Source of the DNA: Latilactobacillus curvatus JCM 1096 = DSM 20019 | GTDB taxonomy: Bacteria; Bacillota; Bacilli; Lactobacillales; Lactobacillaceae | Reading direction: 5' to 3' | Length of the DNA: 64,000 nt | NCBI RefSeq assembly: GCF_004101845.1 | Contig: NZ_CP026116.1 | Location: 1,736,001-1,800,000 of the forward strand | Shown: positions 8,627 through 18,763 of the stretch, piece by piece | Numbering within the stretch: position 1 is the first letter of the stretch | Layout of the letters: every line of letters starts with the position of its first letter | Notes under the pieces: generated by a model | The model's input: the letters and a program-made list of their open reading frames with translations, nothing else | Database searches by the model: none | What the model was told of the DNA's origin: nothing | Position numbers and translations under genes: made by a program

Positions 8627-9424
8627 TTATTCTAAATAGTTTTCTTTTAGTTGTGCTAATTCCGAGGGTTTGAGGGCCATTGCCTTTGATAGGTAGTTTT
8701 CGATGTTGCCGTATTCTTGATTAATCGTGTCGCGGACAAGTTCTAGATTAGCCTGTGTAATGCTCTTAGCGTTCATTGAAGCGACCTGGCTATCGTTACT
8801 TGAAATTCGGGTTGGGGTTGCTGAGCTGAGTCCTAGGACCTCATTTGAGAGGACATAGTCGGCAACGATTGTTTCCCAGTCGACGCCGAGAGCACTTAGA
8901 ATTAAAAAAGTTGCGACACCGGTGCGATCTTTACCGGCTGAGCAATGGTAAAGGACTGCACCGTTTGTATCGTGATTATTTAATAGTACGGTAAATAAAT
9001 CGCGATAAGCTGCTTGAGCATGGGAGTCGGTGATCAATTGTTGGTACATCCGATCCATACTTGATCGTTCGGGAGTAGCAGCTTCTTTTTTACTAAAAAG
9101 CCGCATTAGGCCTTTTTTGGCTGGCTTTTTAGGGGTATCGGCTTGGTCAGTGAATGGAAATACCGAAAGACGATGGTAGGTTAGTTGGTTGTCATCAAAT
9201 GGGTCGGGGGCGACCTTGATTTCATGACGTGAACGGAAATCGACATCGTAAGCAACACCGTAATTTAAGAGATCCTCAATATCAGTTGCGGTTAGCGCGT
9301 TCAAACTACCTGAACGTAATAATTTGTGCCATTTAACGGACTTGCCATCAACCGTTTGGTAACCGCCTAATTCGCGTAGGTTATAACTTCGTGTTAAATC
9401 TAGAACCCGTTGTTGTTCTTGCAT
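8627..9424 (-). CDS. Tyrosine/serine protein phosphatase family protein (Y_phosphatase3)
   Basis: A 265-residue cysteine phosphatase. The active-site loop YHCSAGKDRTGVATFLIL is the HCxAGKDRTG signature, and the N-terminus TRSYNLRELGGYQTVDGKSVKW with RSGSLNALT is the usual start of this family. I start at ATG 9424, which has AAAGGATGG upstream; an in-frame extension to 9484 adds 20 unlikely residues. Such enzymes act on phosphotyrosine proteins or phosphoinositides; the substrate here is unknown. It is a single gene, divergent from guaB. Confidence 0.85.
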   Translation of the reverse strand: MQEQQRVLDLTRSYNLRELGGYQTVDGKSVKWHKLLRSGSLNALTATDIEDLLNYGVAYDVDFRSRHEIKVAPDPFDDNQLTYHRLSVFPFTDQADTPKKPAKKGLMRLFSKKEAATPERSSMDRMYQQLITDSHAQAAYRDLFTVLLNNHDTNGAVLYHCSAGKDRTGVATFLILSALGVDWETIVADYVLSNEVLGLSSATPTRISSNDSQVASMNAKSITQANLELVRDTINQEYGNIENYLSKAMALKPSELAQLKENYLE

Positions 9425-9553
9425 GCCAATCCATCCTTTATAATCAGTTATTTCTATTGTATAACGAAGCTGGGTGGTGTGCACCCTTATTTTAAATGTT
9501 CGTGATTCATTCGTACACGATATTGATGAAAATGAATTTTCAATAAGAGTTTA

Positions 9554-9582
9554 TTGACGTTTGCAGAAAAATCTGCTAATAT
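9554..9582 (+). promoter_or_regulatory. guaB promoter
   Basis: TTGACG and TATA-type TAATAT boxes are separated by 17 bases, with a TG extension (TGCTAATAT). The transcript would have a leader of about 85 bases before guaB. CGAAC motifs flank it: reverse strand near 9494-9506, and 9617-9629. Confidence 0.8.
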
Positions 9583-9652
9583 TTTATCAAATTTTAAACT
9601 GGTTATCGATTAAAGATAATACGAACAATCGATGGGTCGGCGGTTAATTTAG

Positions 9653-11155
<1,503 letters not shown>

Positions 11156-11174
11156 TTCAAATCATTTCTATCAG

Positions 11175-11215
11175 GGTTTAAGTCGAGCGTTTTGCACGAC
11201 TTAAATCCTTTTTTT
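11175..11215 (+). terminator. guaB terminator
   Basis: GGTTTAAGTCG / CGACTTAAATCC with an 11-base loop, then seven T. Confidence 0.85.
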
Positions 11216-11328
11216 GTGGTTAAATGATGGGGAGGATTTAAAGAATTCTTTAACCCTAAGTAGAAGATAGTTTGTTACAATGAAAGCGAATCATGCAAAA
11301 TGATGTTAAATTAAACGAGGTAACGATT

Positions 11329-12015
11329 ATGAAAATTCTAATTGTAGACGATGATAAAGAAATTGTTGAATTATTAAGTATTTATGTTAAAAACGAAGGT
11401 TACGAACCCATTCAAGCCTTCACGGGTAAAGAAGCCCTGACTAAAATTGCCACGAATCCCGATATTGATTTGATGATCTTGGATATTATGATGCCGAATA
11501 TGAGTGGTATCGAAGTCATTAAGGCGGTCCGTAAGGATTCACAAGTGCCCATTATTGTGGTGTCTGCCAAGACAACTGATATGGACAAGATTCAAGGCCT
11601 CCTAACCGGTGCAGATGACTACGTTTCAAAACCATTCAATCCATTAGAAGTGATGGCGCGGGTGAAGTCATTGTTACGGCGGAGCCAACAACAAGTGGCC
11701 AACGAAGTGCCGGATGTCTTAGAAGTTGGTCCGCTTATCATTAAGCGCGACTCACATGAAGTGACGACGATTAATAACAAGCAAATCCAACTCACCGCAC
11801 TTGAATTTGGGATTTTATACTTACTTGCCAGTCACCCCAACCGGGTCTTTTCAGCGGACGATATTTTTGAACGGGTCTGGAAACAAGAAAGTATCGTCTC
11901 TGCCAAGACGGTCATGGTCCATGTAAGTCATTTGCGCGACAAAATTGAAGAAGCAACCGATGGTGAAAAAGTGATTGAAACCGTCTGGGGTGTTGGGTAT
12001 AAGGTAGAAGTTTAA
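11329..12015 (+). CDS. OmpR/PhoB-family response regulator (VanR-like)
   Basis: A 228-residue regulator. The receiver domain has the acidic pair in ILIVDDDKEIV, the phospho-acceptor Asp in LMILDIMMPNMSG and the conserved Lys in SKPFNP. The C-terminal winged helix (LTALEFGILYLLASHPNRVFSADDIFERVW, then TVMVHVSHLRDKIE) binds DNA. The start at 11329 has GAGGTAACGATT upstream; a 12-residue extension to 11293 is less likely. Its stop overlaps the ATG of the kinase gene. With dacA and murE next, it probably acts in cell-wall control. Confidence 0.92.
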   Translation: MKILIVDDDKEIVELLSIYVKNEGYEPIQAFTGKEALTKIATNPDIDLMILDIMMPNMSGIEVIKAVRKDSQVPIIVVSAKTTDMDKIQGLLTGADDYVSKPFNPLEVMARVKSLLRRSQQQVANEVPDVLEVGPLIIKRDSHEVTTINNKQIQLTALEFGILYLLASHPNRVFSADDIFERVWKQESIVSAKTVMVHVSHLRDKIEEATDGEKVIETVWGVGYKVEV

Positions 12016-13220
12016 TGGCTGACTATCAAGGAGAAAAGAACCTGCAAAAAGTGGCACTAACCGCTAAGGAAAAGAGCGAACTCTTTGCCGAGGGTATCAT
12101 CACGGTTATTTTGTTATTACTATTAAATTTATCAATCATGGTGCTGTTACAACAGGCGATTGTGAATAATCCGCAACTAAGCGGCGGCGTATGGATGATT
12201 AAAAACGCCATTACAATTGGTCCGAATGAATCGCATATTTGGAGTTGGCAAAATTGGTTTGTCATCTTGATGGGGGTTGCCGATGTGTTAGTCGTCTATT
12301 GGCGGCTTATTCGGCGTTACCATCAAATGCAGATGTGGCACGTGATTGGTGAGTTGCATTACATTGCCGATGGTCATTTGGACCACCGGATTAATTTGCG
12401 TGTCAACCGGGATTTGCAACGCGTGATCGATAGTGTGAACACGCTGGTTGATAGTACTGTGCGTTCAATGGAAGAAGAACGCAAGATTGAAAAGAGTAAG
12501 GACGAATTGATTACCAATGTCAGTCATGATTTGCGGACGCCGCTGACTTCAATCATCGGATATCTTGGTTTAATTGAAGATAATCAGTATCAAACCAAGG
12601 AAGAACTAACCAAATATACGCATACCGCTTTCGTGAAGGCGCAACAAATGAAGGTCTTAGTCGAGGATTTATTTGAATACACGAAGGTGCGGCAAACATC
12701 GACCCCCATTACCAAGACAACGTTTGATATGGAGCAGATGTTAGATCAATTAGCGGCCAGTTTTGAGTTAGAAGCGAATAAGAAGGGGATGCAGATTAAT
12801 GTAACTTGTAATCCTGCACCACTGATGATGGAAGCCGATACTGAAAAGCTTGGTCGAGTCTTCAATAATTTAATTGCTAATGCTTTGAAATATGGCAAGG
12901 GTGGCAAACAAATTACGTTGGCGGCTGAAAAAATCGGCCAAGAGGCGATTATTAAAGTGTCAAATGATGGTCAACAAATTCCAAGTGATTCATTGAACCA
13001 ACTCTTTGACCGCTTTTATCGCGTTGAAGCATCGCGTTCACAAGAAACAGGTGGCACTGGACTTGGGTTAGCAATTACCCAAAGTATTGTCGCGTTACAT
13101 GGCGGTTATATTTATGCTGATTCGACGCCAGAATTAACCAGTTTTGTGATACACTTACCTTTGAAGTTAGGTCGGCGGATTGATCCTCAAACTGCTGGCG
13201 CAAAATCAGTTAAGGAGTAA
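12015..13220 (+). CDS. Membrane sensor histidine kinase (VanS-like)
   Basis: A 401-residue kinase. Two membrane helices (about residues 27-52 and 76-97) flank an external loop of about 25 residues; then come a HAMP linker, the HisKA box NVSHDLRTPLTSIIGYLG (phospho-His near 172) and HATPase motifs (NLIANALKYG, GGTGLGLAITQSIVALHGG). The small sensor loop suggests detection inside the membrane, or of a lipid-linked or wall signal. It overlaps the regulator stop by one base and is followed at once by dacA. Confidence 0.92.
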   Translation: MADYQGEKNLQKVALTAKEKSELFAEGIITVILLLLLNLSIMVLLQQAIVNNPQLSGGVWMIKNAITIGPNESHIWSWQNWFVILMGVADVLVVYWRLIRRYHQMQMWHVIGELHYIADGHLDHRINLRVNRDLQRVIDSVNTLVDSTVRSMEEERKIEKSKDELITNVSHDLRTPLTSIIGYLGLIEDNQYQTKEELTKYTHTAFVKAQQMKVLVEDLFEYTKVRQTSTPITKTTFDMEQMLDQLAASFELEANKKGMQINVTCNPAPLMMEADTEKLGRVFNNLIANALKYGKGGKQITLAAEKIGQEAIIKVSNDGQQIPSDSLNQLFDRFYRVEASRSQETGGTGLGLAITQSIVALHGGYIYADSTPELTSFVIHLPLKLGRRIDPQTAGAKSVKE

Positions 13221-13224
13221 TGTT

Positions 13225-14550
13225 GTGTTTAAAAAATTAGTACAATATGTAATGGTCGGCCTATTGGCAATTGCACCCGTGGGCGGTCTTTTGAGTGCCC
13301 AGACTACCAAAGTCGCAGCGGCAAGTACGCCGGTGAGTTTGCCGACCGCCCCTCAAATCGATGCGAGTGCAGCAATTGCGCTCGACCCAGCAACTGGACA
13401 AGTCTTATACGAACAAAATGCGGATCAGGCGTTGCCAATCGCTTCGATGACAAAGATGATTACAGCCTACATCGTGTTAGCGCAAATTAAGCAAGGTAAG
13501 TTAACGTGGGAACAAACGGTGAAGCCCGATGACCTCATTTATCAATTGAGTCAAAATAAGGATTTAACGAATGTGCCTCTACAAGCGGACGGACAATATA
13601 CCGTCAAGGCACTTTTCCAAGCCATGATGGTCGCTTCGGCGAATGATGCAGCTATGATGCTCGCCAACCAAGTGGCCGGTTCACAAAAGGATTTTGTCGA
13701 TTTAATGCGGCAAAAAGTGGCGGATTGGGGCATTCAAGACGCACAACTTTATTCAGTGTCCGGCTTGAACAATGAATTCCTCGGCGCTGAAGTTTATCCA
13801 GGCAGTCCGGCTGATGCTGAAAATGAAATGAGTGCGGCAGATGTCGCACTCGTAGCGCAAAAGTTGTTGGCTGATTATCCTGAAATTCTCGAAACAACCA
13901 AGCAAGCGCATTTTACATTTGGCGCCCAAACAAGTGATGAAACGGCCATGTCAACGTGGAACTTAATGTTACCTGGCGAAAATAATGCACCGCAAGACTA
14001 CGTGGTCGATGGTTTAAAAACCGGGACAACGGACAAAGCGGGCGATTGTTTTACCGGAACTGCGACGAAAGATGGGCAACGGATTCTAACAGTGGTGATG
14101 CATGCCAATGGTGAAGATACTGGCCGGCGGTTCATTGAAACTAACAAGTTAATGCAATATGTCTTCGATGGTTGGGAACAAAAACAATTGGCACAAGCCA
14201 ATCAGAGTCTCGCACCTTATAAGACAGCGACGGTTAAATATGGTCGCCAAAAGACAGTGCAATTGATTACGAACAAAGCTATTTCAATGTGGGTGCCAAA
14301 AGGAACCACAGCAGCCAACATTGACTGGCATTACCAAGCAGTCAAAGGTGGTGCAAAACGCCAATTGGAAGCACCTATTAAAAAGAATGTGCAAATTGGT
14401 CAAGTGATGCCACAATTGAACGGTGTCACTACGCGGTATATCGGACAAGCGCCACAATCACAATTACGCACTAAAACGGCGGACCCCAAAGCCAATTTAT
14501 TTGTTTTAATCGGTGAAGGGATCAAAGAATTTTTCACGAACCTATTTTAG
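13225..14550 (+). CDS. dacA: D-alanyl-D-alanine carboxypeptidase, PBP5 type
   Basis: Trims the terminal D-Ala of peptidoglycan stem peptides. It is 441 residues, with a signal peptide (about residues 1-32) and the three penicillin-binding motifs SMTK, SAND and KTGT (in GLKTGTTDKAGD). A PBP5 C-terminal beta domain and a C-terminal amphipathic helix (FVLIGEGIKEFFTNLF) follow for membrane anchoring. The start is GTG 13225 with AAGGAG 7 bases upstream. It lies four bases after the kinase stop, so it is probably co-transcribed. Confidence 0.93.
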   Translation: MFKKLVQYVMVGLLAIAPVGGLLSAQTTKVAAASTPVSLPTAPQIDASAAIALDPATGQVLYEQNADQALPIASMTKMITAYIVLAQIKQGKLTWEQTVKPDDLIYQLSQNKDLTNVPLQADGQYTVKALFQAMMVASANDAAMMLANQVAGSQKDFVDLMRQKVADWGIQDAQLYSVSGLNNEFLGAEVYPGSPADAENEMSAADVALVAQKLLADYPEILETTKQAHFTFGAQTSDETAMSTWNLMLPGENNAPQDYVVDGLKTGTTDKAGDCFTGTATKDGQRILTVVMHANGEDTGRRFIETNKLMQYVFDGWEQKQLAQANQSLAPYKTATVKYGRQKTVQLITNKAISMWVPKGTTAANIDWHYQAVKGGAKRQLEAPIKKNVQIGQVMPQLNGVTTRYIGQAPQSQLRTKTADPKANLFVLIGEGIKEFFTNLF

Positions 14551-14560
14551 TTGGAATCGA

Positions 14561-14591
14561 AACGCGACACTTAACGGTGGCGCGTTTTTTT
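14561..14591 (+). terminator. Terminator after dacA
   Basis: AACGCGACAC / GTGGCGCGTT with one mismatch, then a run of T. Confidence 0.8.
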
Positions 14592-14680
14592 ATGGCTACG
14601 ATTATAAGCCGTTTCAAGCGCAGCATGATTAAATCGTGCTATAATTAAAACCATTCACAAGGATTTTGAGGAGGACGAAA

Positions 14681-16222
14681 ATGGCTTTAACATTAGATGC
14701 ATGTACGTTAATTCTAAAAGAGCATCATTTATTGAAAAGTGTGGCGCTTAATGGTGACCCGACTTTAAATATGACCGGAATCGCGTATGATTCACGGCAG
14801 GTAACTGAGGACACGCTCTTTTTCTGTAAAGGGAATTTTCGTCCCGTCTATTTAACAAATGCAAAAGAATTAGGGGCCGTAACATATGTTGCCGAACAAG
14901 CGATTGTTGAAGGCAACGGGATGAACGCCTTAATCGTCACGAACGTCCAAAAAGCGATGGCGGTTTTATCAGCGGCTTTTTATGATTACCCACAAGATGA
15001 TTTATTTATCGTGGCTTACACTGGGACCAAAGGCAAGACAACTGCGGCCTACTTTACTCAATCGATTTTACAAGCGGCGACCCGTCAAAAAACAGCATTA
15101 TTTTCAACAATTGATCGTGTCTTAGGGCCTAAACCAGAGGATCGCTTCAAATCGAATTTAACGACACCAGAAAGTTTGGATTTATTCCGCGACATGCGCA
15201 AAGCAGTTGAAAACGGGATGACGCACTTAGTGATGGAAGTTTCGTCACAGGCGTATAAGAAAAACCGAGTGTACGGCTTAACGTTCGATGTTGGCTTCTT
15301 CCTAAACATTTCGCCTGATCACGTCGGACCAAATGAACATCCTAATTTTGAAGATTATTTACACTGCAAATTACAATTATTGGTCAACTCACGACACTGT
15401 GTGATTAACGCGCAAACGCAATATTTTGCGGATGTGTATGCTGCAGCAACTACGACGACTGCTCCGGAATCAATTTACTTATTTGCCGAAACGGATTATC
15501 AACCTACAATTCCGGTGGCGGTTGATTTCCGCTTTGAAAATCTAGAAACGGGCTTAGCAGAAAGTCGGTTTAAAGTTACCGCGGCTTCTGAACGAGCCAT
15601 TCAGCTTGGTGTTTCTGGTGATTACCAATTGCGTTTAATTGGGGATTTCAATGAAAGTAACGCGACAGCTGCAGTGATTGGTGCCGGTTTGGCAGGGGCG
15701 GATTTAATCGCAGCTCAACAAGGGATTCGCGACTTGCAGATTCCAGGACGGATGGAAACCTTAGCCGTTCCAGGACATGGTCAAGTATATGTTGATTACG
15801 CGCATAATTATGCCAGCATGAAGGCGCTCTTGAGTTTCTTGCAAAAGGAATACAATCAACCACGCCTACTAGTTGTTGTCGGTAGTCCTGGCGATAAAGG
15901 TGTTTCTAGACGTGCTGGGTTTGCGCAAGTCCTTAATGAATATGCAGATCGGGCCATTTTGACGACTGATGATCCAGGATTTGAAGATCCAGCAGCCATT
16001 GCCGCTGAAATTTTGGCCGGGATTGACCAGGATAAGGTGACAACCACCATCGAAATTGATCGTCCAACAGCGATTGAACAGGCGATTACGGAAAGTAAAC
16101 CGGGCGAAATTGTTGTCTTAGCGGCTAAAGGGGCCGATGCTTATCAGAAAGTACGCGGGGTTGATACACCATATCCAACTGATATGGTGATTGCCAAGCA
16201 AGTGGCTGCTAAGTTAAGCTAA
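14681..16222 (+). CDS. murE: UDP-N-acetylmuramyl-tripeptide synthetase (MurE, probably L-lysine-adding)
   Basis: Adds the third stem-peptide residue to UDP-MurNAc-L-Ala-D-Glu. 513 residues. The N-terminal substrate domain (GIAYDSRQV) is followed by the ATP loop AYTGTKGKTTAAYF, the central domain (MEVSSQAYKKNR, NISPDHVGPNEHPNFEDY) and the C-terminal domain. In place of the meso-DAP signature DNPR it has TTDDPGFEDP, as in Lys-adding enzymes. This agrees with the Lys-D-Asp wall implied at 26.8-28.9 kb. GAGGAGG precedes ATG 14681; a TATAAT box lies at 14640-14645. Confidence 0.92.
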   Translation: MALTLDACTLILKEHHLLKSVALNGDPTLNMTGIAYDSRQVTEDTLFFCKGNFRPVYLTNAKELGAVTYVAEQAIVEGNGMNALIVTNVQKAMAVLSAAFYDYPQDDLFIVAYTGTKGKTTAAYFTQSILQAATRQKTALFSTIDRVLGPKPEDRFKSNLTTPESLDLFRDMRKAVENGMTHLVMEVSSQAYKKNRVYGLTFDVGFFLNISPDHVGPNEHPNFEDYLHCKLQLLVNSRHCVINAQTQYFADVYAAATTTTAPESIYLFAETDYQPTIPVAVDFRFENLETGLAESRFKVTAASERAIQLGVSGDYQLRLIGDFNESNATAAVIGAGLAGADLIAAQQGIRDLQIPGRMETLAVPGHGQVYVDYAHNYASMKALLSFLQKEYNQPRLLVVVGSPGDKGVSRRAGFAQVLNEYADRAILTTDDPGFEDPAAIAAEILAGIDQDKVTTTIEIDRPTAIEQAITESKPGEIVVLAAKGADAYQKVRGVDTPYPTDMVIAKQVAAKLS

Positions 16223-16265
16223 TCAGCGTGTTTCTTAAAGATTTTTAAATCAGATGTGGATTTAA

Positions 16266-16294
16266 TTGCTATTCTGAGGTGTGTCTCGTAGAAT
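16266..16294 (+). promoter_or_regulatory. Promoter of the lipoprotein gene
   Basis: TTGCTA, 17 bases, TAGAAT. The start codon follows 34 bases later with GGAGG between. Confidence 0.6.
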
Positions 16295-16327
16295 AAAGAT
16301 GAATCAATAGGAGTTGGAGGGGTTATT

Positions 16328-16909
16328 ATGAAAAAGATGGTTACAGTTAGTACAGTTTTGGTATCAGGACTACTATTATTAGGGGCCTGTGGTCAAAGTA
16401 GTACGGCAAATCAAGATGCTGATGCCAAGCAAAGTTCAACCACGGCTAGTCTCAAAGCACGTGAAAGTAGTGTTGCAAAACGCGAAAGTGAACTTTCAAG
16501 TAGTGCAAGCCAATTAAAAGCGAGCTCCAAAGCGGCGATGGCATCTTCAACTGAAGTAGAGTCCCCACAAGCAAGTTCATCAACTGCAAGTGTTGCTGAA
16601 TCATCATCAACTGCTACAACGGCAAGTAGCAGTAGTCAATCTGCGAGCCAATCTAGCAGCAGTGCAACAACAACGACTACCACGACACCACAACAAACAA
16701 CTGCCGTAGATGGCAACCAAGCGATTAAGTTGGTGGTTCAACAAGTTGGCTCACAATTTGGTCAAACCGCATCGTATTTGAATAATGGCTTAATCACACG
16801 CGGTGGACAACAAGGCTATCTCATTAATATTTACGTACCAAACGAAGATCAACCACGGGCAGGTTATTTTGTTGTCCAAGCAACAGGTGCAGTGGAACAA
16901 ATCTGGTAA
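16328..16909 (+). CDS. Ser/Thr-rich lipoprotein of unknown function
   Basis: A 193-residue exported lipoprotein. The signal peptide ends in the lipobox LLLLGACGQ (Cys 21). Residues about 30-130 are a low-complexity Ser/Ala/Thr linker, probably spanning the wall, with a short coiled segment (SLKARESSVAKRESELSSSASQLK). A compact C-terminal domain of about 65 residues (AIKLVVQQVGSQFG ... YFVVQATGAVEQIW) has a PepSY-like strand-helix look but no clear signature. Function unknown. It is monocistronic, with structured repeat A and a terminator after it. Confidence 0.8.
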   Translation: MKKMVTVSTVLVSGLLLLGACGQSSTANQDADAKQSSTTASLKARESSVAKRESELSSSASQLKASSKAAMASSTEVESPQASSSTASVAESSSTATTASSSSQSASQSSSSATTTTTTTPQQTTAVDGNQAIKLVVQQVGSQFGQTASYLNNGLITRGGQQGYLINIYVPNEDQPRAGYFVVQATGAVEQIW

Positions 16910-16913
16910 TTAA

Positions 16914-17026
16914 AGAGTGTGGCGTAAGTCGGGATGCTCCGAGGATTAACACAGAGCGTGAATAATTGTAGTAATTGTTTGCGACTCAGGGTTAACCGGA
17001 GGAGAATGACTTACAGAACACGTTTA
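16914..17026 (+). repeat. Structured 3'-UTR repeat, copy A
   Basis: Starts 5 bases after the lipoprotein stop. Ends are AGAGTGTG and AACACGTTTA, so the closing stem is GTGT/ACAC. P1 is GTAAGTC/GACTTAC and P2 is CTCC/GGAG. The loop is GAGGAT opposite ACCGGA, and P3 is TTAAC/GTTAA. The apical module (ACACAGAGCG ... CGACTCAGGGTTA) resembles that of copy G1. A terminator follows. Confidence 0.8.
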
Positions 17027-17040
17027 AAGTTCAACAATTC

Positions 17041-17087
17041 AAAAAAGGGGTTAGGGCAAAAGCAATCTTTGTCCCAATCCCTTTTTA
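17041..17087 (+). terminator. Terminator after repeat A
   Basis: AAAAAGGGGTTAGGGCAAAG-type arm pairs with CTTTGTCCCAATCCCTTTTT around CAATC. It contains the GGGRCAAA / TTTGTCCC core seen in several terminators of this window. Confidence 0.8.
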
Positions 17088-17106
17088 AGTGTTTTCAGAA
17101 AAATGG

Positions 17107-17164
17107 TTGACAATTAGTGAGACTCGTGTAAAATATTTTTAGTAAAACGTAATAATTACGATTT
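17107..17164 (+). promoter_or_regulatory. Zinc operon promoter with Zur box
   Basis: TTGACA (17107-17112), 16 bases, TAAAAT (17129-17134). At 17144-17164 lies AAAACGTAATAATTACGATTT, which matches the Bacillus Zur consensus AAATCGTAATNATTACGATTT at all but one position. It covers the expected transcription start, so zinc-loaded Zur should repress the operon. Confidence 0.85.
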
Positions 17165-17182
17165 AGAAAAGAGGAGAAAAAG

Positions 17183-18070
17183 ATGCGTAAAAAAGGTTTG
17201 GAAATCATGGCGGGAATCTTACTGCTAATGCTATTAGTGGCTGGTTGTGGTCAGAGTACGAAAAAGGCGAGTGGGATTCAAGTTGTATCGTCACTCGATT
17301 TTTATGGTGAGGCCGCACAAGCGGTTTTAGGTAATCAAGGTCACGTGACGTCGATTATCAATAGTCCCAGTTTAGATCCACATTCATACGAAGCAACAAC
17401 CAATGATGCTAAACTCGTGGCTAAAGCGGATGTTGTGATTCAAAACGGGCTTGGTTACGACAGCTGGTTAAACAAAGTCGTTAAGAGTGCCCAACCAGAT
17501 GACCAAACTGTGTTGACAGTCAGTCAATTAATGAAACAATCTAATGGCGCTAACGAACATTTATGGTATGATTTAAAGACGATGCCAACATTGACCAAGC
17601 GATTAGTGACTGAATTTAGCAAGCGCGATCCGAAACATAAGGCAACGTATCAGCAAAATGGTGCGGTGTATCTTAAAAAGTTAGCTTCGTTAGACGCACA
17701 ACTCCAACAACTAAAGGCGCAGGCCAAAGGAAAACAAGTGGCTGTTAGTGAACCCGTTTTTGACTATGCATTGGCTGAAATGGGTTACAAAGTCGCTAAC
17801 CAACACTTTGCCAAAGCAATTGAAGATGGGACTGATCCATCACCAAAAGATATTACAACGATGCGGGATTTAATTAAAACCCATCAGATTGCCTTTTTAG
17901 TGATTAATAAGCAAGAAGAAAGTCCCATTATTAAACAAATGCACGAACTAGCGGATAAAGAAGGGGTGCCAGTTGTACAAGTAACTGAAACACTACCCGC
18001 TAAAAAAACATATTTAACATGGATGCAACAGCAATTTGATGCAGTTAGAAAGGCTCAGGATTCAAAATGA
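17183..18070 (+). CDS. Zinc ABC transporter substrate-binding lipoprotein
   Basis: A 295-residue cluster A-I metal-binding lipoprotein. It has a signal peptide with lipobox LLVAGCGQ. Candidate zinc-ligand His occur in SLDPHSYE and NEHLWYDL, with a third in NQHFAKAIEDGTDPSP; the last ligand is usually Asp/Glu. There is no His-rich loop. It overlaps the ATPase gene by 4 bases (ATGA-type). The Zur box upstream supports zinc rather than manganese. ZnuA/AdcA class. Confidence 0.88.
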   Translation: MRKKGLEIMAGILLLMLLVAGCGQSTKKASGIQVVSSLDFYGEAAQAVLGNQGHVTSIINSPSLDPHSYEATTNDAKLVAKADVVIQNGLGYDSWLNKVVKSAQPDDQTVLTVSQLMKQSNGANEHLWYDLKTMPTLTKRLVTEFSKRDPKHKATYQQNGAVYLKKLASLDAQLQQLKAQAKGKQVAVSEPVFDYALAEMGYKVANQHFAKAIEDGTDPSPKDITTMRDLIKTHQIAFLVINKQEESPIIKQMHELADKEGVPVVQVTETLPAKKTYLTWMQQQFDAVRKAQDSK

Positions 18071-18747
18071 CAGAATTAGTGAATGCACAACATTTAGGGC
18101 TTGCCTTTAGTAATCGACAAGTACTAAAAGATCTCAGTTTTACGATCGAACGTGGTAGCATGACGAGTTTAATCGGTCCAAACGGGGTTGGTAAAACAAC
18201 TTTGGTGCGCCTATTAATCGGTAATTTACAACCGACAGAAGGACAACTCGTTTTTAACCCGGATAAGCAAAAGCTAAACATCGGTTATGTGCCACAGTTT
18301 AGAAATTTAGAAGCTGAATATCCGTTGTCCATTCGTAGTTTTGTGAGTTTGAATCAACTTGATAGCCACTTACCGTGGAAATCGCGCAAAGAACGCCAAG
18401 CGCTTGATCAAATTTTAGAACAGACCCATCTAACCGCGTTGCAAAAGACGACCGTGGGGAATGCTTCTGGTGGTGAAAAGCAAAAGGCGTATTTAGCCCA
18501 AGCATTAATCAGTAAACCAGACTTGTTGATTTTAGACGAATCGACAGCGAGTTTGGATATTGAAACTAAAGAAGAAGTGATGGCCTTGGTTGCAGAGTTG
18601 AACCGGGAACATGGTTTGACGGTTATTTTTGTGACCCACGATTTAGAATTGGCCCGGAAATACACGGATCAATACCTATTTTTAAAACGAGGTCAATATG
18701 AAGCCGGACCAATGAGTCAGTTGGATCCCAATTTGGAATTAGATTAA
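18067..18747 (+). CDS. Zinc ABC transporter ATP-binding protein
   Basis: A 226-residue ATPase with Walker A GPNGVGKTT, signature NASGGEKQKAYLAQAL, Walker B LLILDEST and switch His VTHD. The signature begins ASGGE rather than LSGGQ. ZnuC/AdcC class. It overlaps the lipoprotein gene by 4 bases and is followed by the permease after 16 bases. Confidence 0.9.
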   Translation: MTELVNAQHLGLAFSNRQVLKDLSFTIERGSMTSLIGPNGVGKTTLVRLLIGNLQPTEGQLVFNPDKQKLNIGYVPQFRNLEAEYPLSIRSFVSLNQLDSHLPWKSRKERQALDQILEQTHLTALQKTTVGNASGGEKQKAYLAQALISKPDLLILDESTASLDIETKEEVMALVAELNREHGLTVIFVTHDLELARKYTDQYLFLKRGQYEAGPMSQLDPNLELD

Positions 18748-18763
18748 AGCGGAGGATAAGCGA

